Source of the DNA: an uncultured Bacteroidales bacterium
GTDB lineage: Bacteria > Bacteroidota > Bacteroidia > Bacteroidales > UBA932
Direction: 5' to 3'
DNA: 64,000 nucleotides
NCBI GenBank assembly: GCA_934691625.1
Contig: CAKUTA010000001.1
Span: forward strand, 62,001 to 126,000
In this document: positions 24,645-33,993 of the stretch, piece after piece
Layout of the letters: each line of letters starts with the position of its first letter
Position numbering within the stretch: the first letter of the stretch is position 1
Made by a program: the position numbers and the translations under genes
Notes under the pieces: generated by a model
The model's database searches: none
What the model saw: the letters and a program-made list of their open reading frames with translations, nothing else
What the model was told of the DNA's origin: nothing

Positions 24645-25523
24645 TCAAGGCAGCATGACCGGCCGCCTTTTTTCGAAGTGTGCAAGATATCTGAATCCGC
24701 ATGACTTCACGAGATCGGCATAATACCCGAAGTGCAGACCGGTTCTGCCGGCATCATGCGAATCAGAGCCCAGACTGATGATTTCACCTCCCAGCTCCCT
24801 GTAGCGCAGAAGGATATTCTTGTCCAGTACAGGTGTGCGCCCTTTCAGCTCCTGATATGTCTTTGTGTTGATTTCCAATGCTTTGCCATTCTCTGCCAGA
24901 TATCTCAGCATCTCGTCCAGAATATCAGGGAAATCTCTGTACATGATGCTGGTCTGAGGATATGGCGCATAGCGAGTGACATAGTCGTAGTGCCCCATTA
25001 TGTCGAACCTGTCGCCAAGCCAGATCATTTCTTTATACAAGGTCTCCAGATAATGCCCGTATGCAGTCCTCCAGTCCTTCCCTTCGTAGTAGCCTCCCCA
25101 GAAAGGATCTGTTCCGTCGAGATAGTGTACGGAGGCAATGACTTCATCGAAAGAATATTTCTCCAGATGCGCTGAAATCTTTTCGCGCTCGCTTTTCTGA
25201 ACCCCTATCTCAATGCCCTTGAATACCTTGAATCCCTTAGGGATGATGACCTCCCTGTATTCGGGGTTGTTTCTGTCGATTATTCTGCCTGAAAGTACGA
25301 GCGCATTGACCCTGTCAATTTCCGCATTTCTCGCCTCCACATCGAACACTTCAGACACAAATGCCTCATGGTCAGCCTTTATCGGAGGAACATAGAAGTC
25401 GCAGTGGTCGGTAAAGCAGAGGCCACCCAGTCCTTTCCGGATGGCCTCCCTTGAGGTTGACTCCACTGTCGTTCGCTTCCCGTCGAACGAGAACTGGCAG
25501 TGGTTATGATTGTCGAAAAGCAT
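24645..25523 (-). CDS. Histidinol-phosphatase (PHP family)
   Basis: 292 residues. The PHP metal-binding motifs are present: DNHNHCQFSFDG at the start, CFTDHCDF, ASVHYLDG, GHYDYVTRYAP, and SLGSDSHDAG at the C-terminus. The HisJ-type enzymes dephosphorylate histidinol phosphate in histidine synthesis; other PHP phosphatases are possible. No other his genes are in the window. It begins 4 bases after the fhs stop, so it is co-transcribed with fhs. Confidence 0.85.
   Translation of the reverse strand: MLFDNHNHCQFSFDGKRTTVESTSREAIRKGLGGLCFTDHCDFYVPPIKADHEAFVSEVFDVEARNAEIDRVNALVLSGRIIDRNNPEYREVIIPKGFKVFKGIEIGVQKSEREKISAHLEKYSFDEVIASVHYLDGTDPFWGGYYEGKDWRTAYGHYLETLYKEMIWLGDRFDIMGHYDYVTRYAPYPQTSIMYRDFPDILDEMLRYLAENGKALEINTKTYQELKGRTPVLDKNILLRYRELGGEIISLGSDSHDAGRTGLHFGYYADLVKSCGFRYLAHFEKRRPVMLP
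24647..24673 (+). terminator. recQ terminator overlapping the 3' end of hisJ
   Basis: AAGGCAGC-ATGACC-GGCCGCCTT followed by T makes a short GC-rich hairpin with one mismatch. It lies inside the last codons of the convergent hisJ gene. Confidence 0.5.
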
Positions 25524-25527
25524 TGTT

Positions 25528-27195
25528 CTAGCTTAGTCCGTCAATGTGTCCGTCCACGACATCAATTCTCAGTGCCTGAGGCGATTTCGGGAGGCCAGGC
25601 ATCCTGATGATGTCACCGGCTATCGCCACGATCATCTCCGCTCCGGCATTGATGACGATATCCTTTATGTCGAACTCGAATCCTTCAGGCGCTCCGTACT
25701 TCTTCGGATCCTGCGAGAACGAGTATTGCGTCTTGGCAATGCATACCGGGAACTTGGCATAGTCCGTTCCCTCGATCTTGCCGAGCATCTTGCGTGCCTC
25801 AGGGCTGAATTCCACGGAGCCGGCACGGTAGATTTCCTTAGCTACGTTTACGATCTTTTTCTCGATGCTCTCCCCGTCGCTGTACATGAACTTGACAGGC
25901 TTGGATGGTTTCTCATCTATCGTCTTGACTACCAGATCCGCCAGCTCTACGGCGCCCTCTTCTCCGCGGGAGAATGCATCGTTGAGGGCGAACGGCACTC
26001 CGAGTTCGGCGCAATGCTCCCTTACCATCTGTATCTCATCATCGCTGTCGTCACCGTACTTGTTGAAGCATACCAGGACAGTCTGTCCGAACTTGCGCAT
26101 GTTCTCAATGTGCCTGTCCATGTTTGCGAAACCTTTTCTGACCCCTGCTGCAGAAGCCTCGCTGATTTTCTCGACAGGAACATCGCCGTGCATCTTGAGA
26201 CCGCGCAGGGTGGCTACAAGTATGGTGAGCGACGGGTTCAGACCGCTCTTGCGGCATTTTATGTCGAAGAACTTCTCTGCACCGAGATCCGCACCGAAGC
26301 CTGCCTCGGTCACTACGTAGTCGCCGTAGGTCATTGCCATCCTGGTGGCGAGGACGGAGTTGCAGCCATGTGCGATATTGGCGAACGGACCTCCGTGGAT
26401 GAACGCAGGCGTCCCTTCCGTCGTCTGCACAAGGTTCGGGTTCATCGCATCGAGCAGAAGCGCCACTATTGAGCCTGCCACGCCCAGCTCCTTTACTGTA
26501 AACGGCTTGTTGTCAAGAGTATATCCGAGAAGAATGTTCTCCACTCTGCGCCGCAGGTCATCGATATCTTTGGAAAGGCAAAGTATCGCCATGATTTCCG
26601 AGGCTGGTGTGATATCGAACCCTGATTCCTGGACTAGCCCGTTGGTATGAGGCCCGAGACCTGTGACAATATGCCTGAGTGAGCGGTCGTTGACATCCAG
26701 CACTCTTCTCCAGAGTATCTGCTTGAGACCGAACCCTTCTGCCTGGTGCTGGTACAGATAGTTGTCCAGCAGTGCCGAGATCATGTTGTTTGCAGATGTG
26801 ATGGCGTGGAAGTCGCCTGTGAAGTGCAGATTGATCTTCTCCATCGGAAGAATCTGGGCATATCCGCCTCCTGCTGCCCCGCCTTTCATTCCGAAGCACG
26901 GTCCGAGCGACGGCTCACGGAGTGCTGCCACGGCTTTCTTGCCGATCTTGTTCAGGCCCAGAGCCAGTCCTACGGATACCGTCGTCTTACCGATTCCAGC
27001 CTTGGTAGGGGTGATGGCTGTCACGAGTATAAGCTTGCTCTTCTTTACCTTATCCTCGTCGATGAGGTTCAGTGGCACTTTCGCCATGTTCTTTCCGTAC
27101 GGTTCCAGCTCTTCCTGTGGGATACCCAGCTGGTCAGCAATTTCCGTGATCGGTTTCAACTTGATGCTTCTGGCAATCTCGATGTCTGATTTCAT
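25528..27195 (-). CDS. fhs: Formate--tetrahydrofolate ligase
   Basis: 555 residues. It makes 10-formyl-tetrahydrofolate from formate, ATP and THF, feeding purines and formyl-methionine. The P-loop-like [11 protein letters not shown] is at residues 62-72, followed by [22 protein letters not shown] and [11 protein letters not shown], all family signatures. The ATG at 27195 ([11 protein letters not shown]) is preferred to one 12 codons upstream, because the latter's extension is absent from the family. It is first gene of the fhs-hisJ operon. Confidence 0.95.
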   Translation of the reverse strand: MKSDIEIARSIKLKPITEIADQLGIPQEELEPYGKNMAKVPLNLIDEDKVKKSKLILVTAITPTKAGIGKTTVSVGLALGLNKIGKKAVAALREPSLGPCFGMKGGAAGGGYAQILPMEKINLHFTGDFHAITSANNMISALLDNYLYQHQAEGFGLKQILWRRVLDVNDRSLRHIVTGLGPHTNGLVQESGFDITPASEIMAILCLSKDIDDLRRRVENILLGYTLDNKPFTVKELGVAGSIVALLLDAMNPNLVQTTEGTPAFIHGGPFANIAHGCNSVLATRMAMTYGDYVVTEAGFGADLGAEKFFDIKCRKSGLNPSLTILVATLRGLKMHGDVPVEKISEASAAGVRKGFANMDRHIENMRKFGQTVLVCFNKYGDDSDDEIQMVREHCAELGVPFALNDAFSRGEEGAVELADLVVKTIDEKPSKPVKFMYSDGESIEKKIVNVAKEIYRAGSVEFSPEARKMLGKIEGTDYAKFPVCIAKTQYSFSQDPKKYGAPEGFEFDIKDIVINAGAEMIVAIAGDIIRMPGLPKSPQALRIDVVDGHIDGLS

Positions 27196-27320
27196 AGTCC
27201 GCTTTTCAAAAAAGTTTTCAAAACAATCCACGAATATAACAATTATTCATGCAAATCCGAAAAACATCTTGCAGCTGCTGTTATTGGATTTTCTCTGCAG
27301 ACTTTTTGGAGCTTAATTCG

Positions 27321-27404
27321 TTAATTTACAATTATTTAGCGTTTTAAAAAATCGCCGTATGCACTATTTTGAAAAATGCTAATATACTGATATTGAATTG
27401 ATTA
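27321..27404 (-). repeat. Palindromic repeat family B, copy 2 (reverse orientation)
   Basis: Read on the minus strand it gives AATCAATTCAATATCAGTAT, then the core TTTTTCAAAATAG-TGCATACGG-CGATTTTTTAAAA, then TAAATAATTGTAAATTAA. This follows copies 1 and 3 closely. It lies between fhs and the CYTH gene. Confidence 0.75.
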
Positions 27405-27429
27405 ATGAAAATATGCGATTATGCTTTGC

Positions 27430-27912
27430 CTATCTTGAATCTTCGCTCCAGCTCCTGTAAGGATTCTTCGTCAATGCGGCATTGTAATATCTGCTGTCAC
27501 CTGTGACCTCCTCGCCGAGCCAGTCGGGGCGCCTGAACGGCTCGTCCTCCCTGGACAGCTCCAGCTCCGCCATTACCAGCCCCTCGTTGTCCCCATAGAA
27601 TTCGTCCACTTCGAATGTGTGCCCGGCAAAGTCCACCAGGTATCTGGTCTTGTCAATGACGCCAGGCTCGCAGAGCTTCAGCAGCTGCATGGCATCTTCC
27701 ACAGGAATCTCCTTCTCCCATTCAAAGCGGCTTGCACCATAGATGTCGCTCTTTCCTTTTATTGTTATAAAACCTTGATTATCACGTATTCTGATGCGTA
27801 CTGTACGTTCAGGGACAGAGCTCAGATATCCCTGGCTTATCCGCATTGCCTTTTTCGCCAGCGGCCTGAAATCGCCGCGGACCTTGAACTTTCTTTCGAT
27901 TTCCTGTAACAT
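27430..27912 (-). CDS. CYTH domain protein
   Basis: 160 residues. The opening EIERKFKV, the basic/acidic strands (RTVRIRIRDNQGFITIKGK, RFEWEKEIP) and VDEFYGDNEGLVMAELEL are the CYTH tunnel fold. It is about the size of the bacterial class that includes triphosphatases acting on inorganic tripolyphosphate or short nucleotides. The substrate is not known for this one. It is a single gene, followed by a family B repeat. Confidence 0.9.
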   Translation of the reverse strand: MLQEIERKFKVRGDFRPLAKKAMRISQGYLSSVPERTVRIRIRDNQGFITIKGKSDIYGASRFEWEKEIPVEDAMQLLKLCEPGVIDKTRYLVDFAGHTFEVDEFYGDNEGLVMAELELSREDEPFRRPDWLGEEVTGDSRYYNAALTKNPYRSWSEDSR

Positions 27913-27945
27913 AAGCAGTCTCTAAATTGCTTCTCAAATTTACAA

Positions 27946-27967
27946 AAAATTTCAAAACAGATTCTAA
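27946..27967 (+). repeat. Isolated family A terminus
   Basis: AATTTCAAAACAGATTCTAA is the exact reverse complement of the GAATCTGTTTTGAAAT end of family A copies 1 and 3. The rest of the element is absent. It may be a deletion scar or part of the promoter of the following gene. Confidence 0.5.
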
Positions 27968-27980
27968 TTGCTTAACTTTG
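27950..27980 (+). promoter_or_regulatory. Probable promoter of the DUF308-dnaG-metG operon
   Basis: TTTC (27950-27953), 19 bases, TAACTTTG (27973-27980), about 28 bases before the ATG at 28009. The -33 box falls in the isolated family A terminus. Confidence 0.5.
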
Positions 27981-28008
27981 CTTGTTTAAGAAACAATATT
28001 CAGGAAAT

Positions 28009-28644
28009 ATGATTACGTTCGGATACAACAACAAGTTCAGCAGTGTCCTCAGGGCATTGGCCGCTATAGCGATAGGCCTGGTGATGGTCTGCAGCACAGA
28101 TGCCACGACAAATGTAGTGAAGATAATTGCCGCATTCCTGTTCGCGGCAGGAGTCGTGTCATTCGGCTATGGCTTTGCCCGCAGGAAGGAAGGCGCCATG
28201 AGTCTTATGTCTGTCAATGCCATTGTGGACATCGTCATAGGCGTGCTGCTGTTCTGCTTCCCGGGATGGGTGGCAGGAGCCATCGTCACTATCATAGGTG
28301 TCGTGATACTGGTGTTCGGCATAATACAGATACTGGCATTGGCAGGGACAATGTCCCTTCTTGGTTCGGGCCTGTTCTCCCTTATATTGTCGGGATGCGC
28401 GATAATAGGAGGCATAATGCTGATATTCAATCCGTTCTCTGAAAGGGTCATGAGCATCATGGCAGGAATTCTGCTGATATGGTACGGCATTGCGGACCTT
28501 ATTTCGATGCGTCGTGTCACGAAGGCGAAAGCCGAATATGAGATCCATTTCACGGAGAAGAATGCCACGGATGCAAAGGCTGATATACCTGCAGGGCTCG
28601 AGGATGTGAAAGATGCTGAATACCATAAGGTTGACGAACAATAG
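28009..28644 (+). CDS. DUF308/HdeD-type membrane protein
   Basis: 211 residues. Six hydrophobic segments occupy residues about 15-170 (for instance VVKIIAAFLFAAGVVSFGYGF and AIVTIIGVVILVFGIIQILAL), followed by a charged cytoplasmic tail of about 40 residues. DUF308 proteins include HdeD, implicated in acid stress, but the activity is unknown. The ATG at 28009 (MITFGYNNKF) is chosen because the upstream frame lies in the promoter. dnaG follows 6 bases later. Confidence 0.85.
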   Translation: MITFGYNNKFSSVLRALAAIAIGLVMVCSTDATTNVVKIIAAFLFAAGVVSFGYGFARRKEGAMSLMSVNAIVDIVIGVLLFCFPGWVAGAIVTIIGVVILVFGIIQILALAGTMSLLGSGLFSLILSGCAIIGGIMLIFNPFSERVMSIMAGILLIWYGIADLISMRRVTKAKAEYEIHFTEKNATDAKADIPAGLEDVKDAEYHKVDEQ

Positions 28645-28650
28645 AAGCCG

Positions 28651-30762
28651 ATGATCCCCCAGGATACCGTAGATAAGATTCTGGACGCGGCGCAGATTGT
28701 CGATGTCATAAGCGACTTCGTCTCGCTCAAGAGACGCGGAGCCAACTACATCGCATGCTGTCCGTTCCATAACGAGAAGACGCCGTCGTTCTACGTCTCC
28801 CCGGCCAAGGGCATATACAAGTGCTTCGGCTGCGGAAAGTCCGGAACGGCTGTAGGATTCGTGATGGAGCATGAAAGCATGAGCTATGCGGAGGCATTGA
28901 AATATCTGGCGAGGAAATACGGTATCGAAGTCAAGGAAAAGGAGGACTCACCGGAGGAGATTGCCGCCAGGCAGCGTAATGAGAGCCTTCTCCTGGTGAT
29001 GGACTACACCGAGCAGTTCTTCAAGGACAGCCTGAAGACGCAGGAGGGCCGTTCCATCGGATATGCCTATTTCAGGAGCAGGGGGCTGGAGGATGCAACG
29101 ATAGAGAAATATGGCCTTGGGTGGTCGCCGAAAAGCGGACATGCACTGGCTGATGCTGCATTGGCGAAAGGGTATAAGGAGGAGTTCCTGACAGCCACAG
29201 GTGTCTGCATAAAGAGAAATGACGGCAGCCTGATAGACAAGTTCTATGATCGCGCCATGTTTCCTATCCATTCGGTCAGCGGTCGTGTGATAGCTTTCGG
29301 AGGAAGGACATTGCGCTCTGACTATAAGGCCGCCAACATAGGAAAATATGTGAACTCTCCGGAAACGGAGATTTATGACAAGAGCCGTTCGCTGTACGGT
29401 ATCTATTTCGCCAAGAGCGAGATATCGAAGCTGGACAAATGCTATCTGGTGGAAGGCTATCTGGATGTGCTGTCGATGCACCAGCTGGGAATAACTAACG
29501 TGGTGGCATCCAGCGGCACATCACTGACCGTTCCGCAGATCCGGCTCATAAAGAAATTCACGGATAACGTCACCATAATGTATGATGGGGACGCTGCCGG
29601 AATACATGCGGCTTTGAGGGGCATAGGACTGATACTCAAGGAAGGCATGAATGTCCGTGTGGTTCTGATTCCTGACGGGGATGACCCTGACTCATATTCC
29701 AGGAAGCACAATCTGGAGGAAGTCCAGGAGTTCCTGGCGAAGAACGAGCAGGATTTCATAGCCTACAAGACGGAGCTTCTGCTGGGGCAGGCGGGAGAAG
29801 ACCCGCTGAAGCGTGCGGAACTTATCAATGATATAGCGGATACTATCGCACTCATCCCGGACCAGATCAAGCGTGCCGTGTATGTGCAGGCTGCCGCTGA
29901 TAAGTTCAAGATCGCCGAAGACGGCATATATGCCAGGATCCTGGATACCAGGCAGAAGATGATGGAGGACGAGAGAAAGGAGGCCGAACGGGAAAGGATG
30001 AGGGCGGAGCGAGAGGCGTCCAGGGAAAATGCTGGAGTGAATGTCAATGCCTCTGCATCTGAAGTCCCTCTGCCGGTAGACTACGGTGAGCCTGCAGGGA
30101 ACGACATTCCTGAACTGTACGGGGAGCCTTCCTCTGAAGCTGCCCGTAAGCCCGGGGAGGAAGAAAAGACCGGTGCGGTGCGTCTGGAGAACCCGGTGAT
30201 TGCTCCGGCCGAACGCGATTTGCTGAAGTTCGTGCTGAAGTATGGACTGGATACGATGGACTTCGAATCGGATTCGGAATTCTATGACAGCGAGGAGAGG
30301 ACCACGGTGGCAGATTTCATACGTGACGCCATAGAGGAGCATCCGTTTGCCAATAAGCTGTACCGCAGGACGTTCGACAGATATTTCGACTTGTATGACG
30401 GGGATGCGTCGCTTGTGCAGGACGACATTGTCAGAAGCCTCATGAACAGCCCGGACAGGGAGATGGCGGATCTCGTCGGGGACATGGTCGAGGATAAGTA
30501 CCGCCTGACGGTCAAGAACTTCTCGGATGCGATGACATCATTGTCCTCGTACCTGGTGATATACGTGCCGAAAGCCATAATGGTCTATAACTCCAAGATT
30601 GTCAGATCGCAGGAACTGGAGCTGATGGCGAAGCTGAAGGAGCTTGGACGCAAGGAGCAGACACCGGAGACTGAGGCGGAAGCGGAGGAACTTCTGAAAA
30701 AGTGCCAGAAGGTGGCGGCCTTGCGGAAGCGCATTGTCGAGAAGCTCGGAAGAGTGCAGTAG
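28651..30762 (+). CDS. dnaG: DNA primase
   Basis: 703 residues. It synthesises RNA primers at the replication fork. A CHC2 zinc finger lies at C37-H40...C58-C61 (CCPFHNEKTPSF, KCFGCGKSG). The TOPRIM core has YLVEGYLDVLSMHQ, VASSGTSLT and YDGDAAG. Residues about 430-520 form a charged coiled-coil and Pro/Glu-rich linker to a C-terminal helicase-binding domain. It lies in an operon with the DUF308 gene and metG (33 bases downstream). Confidence 0.95.
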   Translation: MIPQDTVDKILDAAQIVDVISDFVSLKRRGANYIACCPFHNEKTPSFYVSPAKGIYKCFGCGKSGTAVGFVMEHESMSYAEALKYLARKYGIEVKEKEDSPEEIAARQRNESLLLVMDYTEQFFKDSLKTQEGRSIGYAYFRSRGLEDATIEKYGLGWSPKSGHALADAALAKGYKEEFLTATGVCIKRNDGSLIDKFYDRAMFPIHSVSGRVIAFGGRTLRSDYKAANIGKYVNSPETEIYDKSRSLYGIYFAKSEISKLDKCYLVEGYLDVLSMHQLGITNVVASSGTSLTVPQIRLIKKFTDNVTIMYDGDAAGIHAALRGIGLILKEGMNVRVVLIPDGDDPDSYSRKHNLEEVQEFLAKNEQDFIAYKTELLLGQAGEDPLKRAELINDIADTIALIPDQIKRAVYVQAAADKFKIAEDGIYARILDTRQKMMEDERKEAERERMRAEREASRENAGVNVNASASEVPLPVDYGEPAGNDIPELYGEPSSEAARKPGEEEKTGAVRLENPVIAPAERDLLKFVLKYGLDTMDFESDSEFYDSEERTTVADFIRDAIEEHPFANKLYRRTFDRYFDLYDGDASLVQDDIVRSLMNSPDREMADLVGDMVEDKYRLTVKNFSDAMTSLSSYLVIYVPKAIMVYNSKIVRSQELELMAKLKELGRKEQTPETEAEAEELLKKCQKVAALRKRIVEKLGRVQ

Positions 30763-30794
30763 AAGATGAACATTGAAATTAAAGATATATAACT

Positions 30795-32975
30795 ATGGAC
30801 AGCAAATTCAAGAGAACGTTGGTTACCTGCGCATTGCCGTATGCAAACGGCCCTGTGCATATCGGTCATCTCGCCGGAGTATATGTCCCGGCGGATATCT
30901 ATGTGAGGTATCTCAGGATGCGTGGCGAGGATGTCCTTTACGTGTGCGGAAGCGATGAGCACGGCGTGCCTATCACCATCGCGGCAAAACGCCAGGGCTG
31001 CAGCCCGCAGGATATCGTGGACAAGTATCATAAGATCATCAAGGACTCGTTTACAGGGCTTGGGATAAATTTCGACATCTATTCGAGGACCACTTCAAAG
31101 GTTCATGAGAAGAATGCCTCGGAGTTTTTCCGCAAGCTATATGATGACGGAAAGTTCATAACAAGGGAGACGGAGCAGTATTTTGATCCTGAAGCCAAGG
31201 TGTTCCTTGCCGACCGCTATATCACAGGCATATGCCCGAAGTGCGGCAATCCTGGAGCATACGGCGACCAGTGCGAGAAATGCGGAAGCACTCTCAGTCC
31301 GGAGGAGCTCATTGATCCTAAATCTACATTGAGCGGAAGCAAGCCGATAAAGGTGAAGACCAGGCATTGGTATCTTCCTCTGGACCAGTATGAGCCATGG
31401 CTGCGCGAATGGATCCTGGAACAGCATAAGGAGTGGAAGACCAATGTCTATGGGCAGTGCAAGTCCTGGCTTGATGCCCATCTCCAGCCACGTGCTGTGA
31501 GCCGTGACCTGGACTGGGGCGTTCCTGTTCCTGTCGAAGGTGCCGAGGGCAAGGTGCTATATGTCTGGTTCGATGCCCCTATCGGCTACATCTCCAATAC
31601 CCAGGAGCTTCTGCCGAAGAGCTGGGAGAAATGGTGGAAGTCACAGGATACCAGGCTGGTGCACTTTATCGGAAAAGACAATATCGTGTTCCACTGCATC
31701 GTGTTCCCGTCAATGCTGAAGGCTTACGGCGACGGATATATCCTTCCGGACAATGTCCCTGCCAATGAGTTCCTTAACCTGGAGGGCAACAAGATTTCCA
31801 CATCGAAGAACTGGGCTGTATGGGCACACGAATATCTGAAGGATTTCCCTGGCAAGCAGGATGTCATAAGGTATGTGCTGACAGCAAATGATCCGGAGAC
31901 CAAGGACAATGACTTCAGCTGGAAGGATTTCCAGCAGCGTAACAATAGCGAGCTTGTGGCTATCTTCGGAAACTTTGTAAACCGTGCCATTGTGCTGACA
32001 CACAAATATTTCGATGGTAAGGTCCCTGCGGCAGGCGAACTTCTGGACATAGACAGGGGGACATTGGCACAGGTGCCTCAGCTGAAGGAGTCGCTTGCGA
32101 GGAATATAGAGACATATCATTTCCGCGAGGCTCTGAAAGATGCCATGTCGATTGCCCGTCTCGGAAACAAGTACATTTCTGATACGGAGCCTTGGAAGGT
32201 TGCGAAGACTGATATGGCGCGTACAGCCACGATTCTCAATGTCAGCCTGCAGATATGTGCTGATCTTTCCATCGCTTTCGAGCCGTTCACCCCGTTTGCT
32301 GCAGAAAAGCTCCGCAATATGCTTAGAGTCAGCTTTATAGCTGGTTATGACCATCGTGCAGGCGAGCAGGAGACTGTCAATACATATAAGGAGGGGGAAA
32401 GCGCAGCCCTGCATACTGTTTCAGATATGTCCAAGGTCAATGCCGGTGAGGGAATATGCCTTGGCTGGGATGCTCTCGGAACCGGTAATCTGCTTCCGGA
32501 AGGGCACCAGCTCGGCGAGGCGGAGCTGCTTTTCGCGAAGATCGAGGATGATGCCATCAATGCCCAGATTGCACGGCTTGATGCCATTCGTGCTGCCCGT
32601 GAGGCTGCAGAGAAGGCAGCTGCTGCCAAGCAGGTGGCTCCGCAGAAGGCAGAGGTGGAGTTCGAGGATTTCGAAAAGATGGATATCCGTACCGCCACTG
32701 TCCTGGAAGCTGTGAAGGTGCCCAAGTCGGACAAGCTTCTGAAGCTCACCATCGACACAGGTATTGACAAGAGAGTCATTGTCTCAGGCATCGCGAAGTT
32801 CTATACTCCGGAGGAGATGCTGGGCAAGCAGATATGCATCCTTGTGAATCTGAAGCCTCGCACCATCTTCGGAATCGAGTCCAAGGGCATGATTCTGATG
32901 GCACGCCAGGGGGACGGCACGATGCGTTTCATCACTCCTGCCGAGGCTCTCAACAACGGCGCCGAAATCGGGTAA
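30795..32975 (+). CDS. metG: Methionyl-tRNA synthetase with C-terminal tRNA-binding domain
   Basis: 726 residues. The HIGH box is PVHIGHL near residue 18, and the zinc-knuckle is [18 protein letters not shown]. The KMSKS equivalent is KISTSK near residue 332. The last 110 residues ([22 protein letters not shown]..) are the EMAP-II-like tRNA-binding/dimerisation domain. It charges tRNA-Met with methionine in the cytoplasm. It ends the operon, with a strong terminator 50 bases later. Confidence 0.96.
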   Translation: MDSKFKRTLVTCALPYANGPVHIGHLAGVYVPADIYVRYLRMRGEDVLYVCGSDEHGVPITIAAKRQGCSPQDIVDKYHKIIKDSFTGLGINFDIYSRTTSKVHEKNASEFFRKLYDDGKFITRETEQYFDPEAKVFLADRYITGICPKCGNPGAYGDQCEKCGSTLSPEELIDPKSTLSGSKPIKVKTRHWYLPLDQYEPWLREWILEQHKEWKTNVYGQCKSWLDAHLQPRAVSRDLDWGVPVPVEGAEGKVLYVWFDAPIGYISNTQELLPKSWEKWWKSQDTRLVHFIGKDNIVFHCIVFPSMLKAYGDGYILPDNVPANEFLNLEGNKISTSKNWAVWAHEYLKDFPGKQDVIRYVLTANDPETKDNDFSWKDFQQRNNSELVAIFGNFVNRAIVLTHKYFDGKVPAAGELLDIDRGTLAQVPQLKESLARNIETYHFREALKDAMSIARLGNKYISDTEPWKVAKTDMARTATILNVSLQICADLSIAFEPFTPFAAEKLRNMLRVSFIAGYDHRAGEQETVNTYKEGESAALHTVSDMSKVNAGEGICLGWDALGTGNLLPEGHQLGEAELLFAKIEDDAINAQIARLDAIRAAREAAEKAAAAKQVAPQKAEVEFEDFEKMDIRTATVLEAVKVPKSDKLLKLTIDTGIDKRVIVSGIAKFYTPEEMLGKQICILVNLKPRTIFGIESKGMILMARQGDGTMRFITPAEALNNGAEIG

Positions 32976-33025
32976 TTGCTTCATAATAACTTTGCGCCGC
33001 GCATAACTGCCTTATTTGTGGATAT

Positions 33026-33074
33026 ATACAATATTTTCTTGCTCCATGCCTAGTGAAGCAAGAAAATATTGTAT
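33026..33074 (+). terminator. metG terminator
   Basis: ATACAATATTTTCTTGCT and AGCAAGAAAATATTGTAT are perfect 18-base arms around a 13-base loop, followed by TTTTTTAA. Confidence 0.85.
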
Positions 33075-33080
33075 TTTTTA

Positions 33081-33177
33081 ATTGATTAAATATCAATATA
33101 TTAGTGCTTTTCAAAATTGCAATATGCACTATTTTTGAAAAATATTAAACGATTGTAGGTTAATGAGTTGTGTGAAG
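33081..33177 (+). repeat. Palindromic repeat family B, copy 3
   Basis: The core GCTTTTCAAAATTGC-AATATGC-ACTATTTTTGAAAAA is preceded by ATTGATTAAATATCAATAT and followed by GATTGTAGGTTAATGAGTTGTGTG. It starts directly after the metG terminator and marks the left edge of the AT-rich island. Confidence 0.75.
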
Positions 33178-33282
33178 TGGCTAATGAGGGCACTCCATGT
33201 CTGTGGCTAATAATGTGTGCCATGTTACATTGTCGTACTATGGCTTACAAGCCTAAAATGTATAGCTTCGATTTTTTATGCT

Positions 33283-33313
33283 TTTGCAAATTATCGGTGG
33301 ACTATTATCTTTG
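33283..33313 (+). promoter_or_regulatory. Promoter of the S74 gene
   Basis: TTTG (33283-33286), 19 bases, TATCTTTG (33306-33313): a perfect match to the Bacteroides consensus. The leader to the ATG at 33346 would be about 28 bases. Confidence 0.75.
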
Positions 33314-33345
33314 TGATATTATTAACACATAAAACTAAAAAAATC

Positions 33346-33972
33346 ATGAAGAAAACAATCACTTCTGTATGGATGCTGTTCATGGTGTCCGTATTATTCC
33401 ACTTTACTGTATCCGCTCAAATCAAGTACCAGTCCAACATCCTGACGATGGGTAATACGAATCCGTTTCTATATTATACGGTGACGATTGCTGGAAATGG
33501 TGTGTATTTCAACCATACAAATGGTCGTTTTCTTCAAATAAGTGTTGCTGCTGAAGGTGCTCCGCGATTAGCAGGTCATAATGACCAGATAGTGTTTTAC
33601 AATTCTCAGACAGAGAAGTTTAATAATATTCAGGTAAAAAGTGTCCTTAATTATTCAGACGCACGAGCTAAGACAAATGTGCAGAGCTTAAATAATGGCA
33701 TGGAAATCATAAAAAAGCTTAATCCTGTGACTTATAACTTTACGGGAACTCAAGCGTCTTCTTATACTCGGACATCCACATATAATCAATATACAGGGGA
33801 TAATGCTGAGATAGGTCTTCTTGCTCAAGAAGTTGAATCGATTCTTCCTAATCTGGTCTTTACAGATGATGAGGGACGTAAACTTATGAATTATACCGCT
33901 CTTATACCGGTTCTTATAGATGCTGTAAAAACACTTCAAAATGAAGTGGAAGCGCTCAAGGCTAAATTATAA
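33346..33972 (+). CDS. Secreted protein with C-terminal peptidase S74 (intramolecular chaperone) domain
   Basis: 208 residues. A signal peptide (MKKTITSVWMLFMVSVLFHFTVSA-Q) is followed by a short beta-rich N-terminal part (about 26-100). Then comes an S74 domain: SDARAKTNVQSLNNG, IIKKLNPVTYNF, IGLLAQEVESILPNLV and a coiled-coil end LIDAVKTLQNEVEALKAKL. In phage tail spikes this domain trimerises the protein and then cuts itself off. The S104-x4-K109 spacing agrees with the catalytic Ser-Lys dyad described there. The upstream frame to 33217 is discarded because it runs through the promoter. It is AT-rich compared with its neighbours and probably co-transcribed with the next two genes. Confidence 0.85.
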   Translation: MKKTITSVWMLFMVSVLFHFTVSAQIKYQSNILTMGNTNPFLYYTVTIAGNGVYFNHTNGRFLQISVAAEGAPRLAGHNDQIVFYNSQTEKFNNIQVKSVLNYSDARAKTNVQSLNNGMEIIKKLNPVTYNFTGTQASSYTRTSTYNQYTGDNAEIGLLAQEVESILPNLVFTDDEGRKLMNYTALIPVLIDAVKTLQNEVEALKAKL

Positions 33973-33993
33973 ACCTGAATATGGCGTAATGTT

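Larger units (their letters stand above)
32976..33345. other. Intergenic boundary of the AT-rich island
   Basis: There is no gene. It holds the metG terminator (33026-33074), a family B repeat (33081-33177), about 100 bases with nothing recognised, and the promoter of the S74 gene (33283-33313). Confidence 0.7.

Noticed and set aside
27982..28872. Long minus-strand frames opposite the DUF308 and dnaG genes
   Set aside because: The plus strand encodes well-known families in the right frame; the minus translations show no family features.
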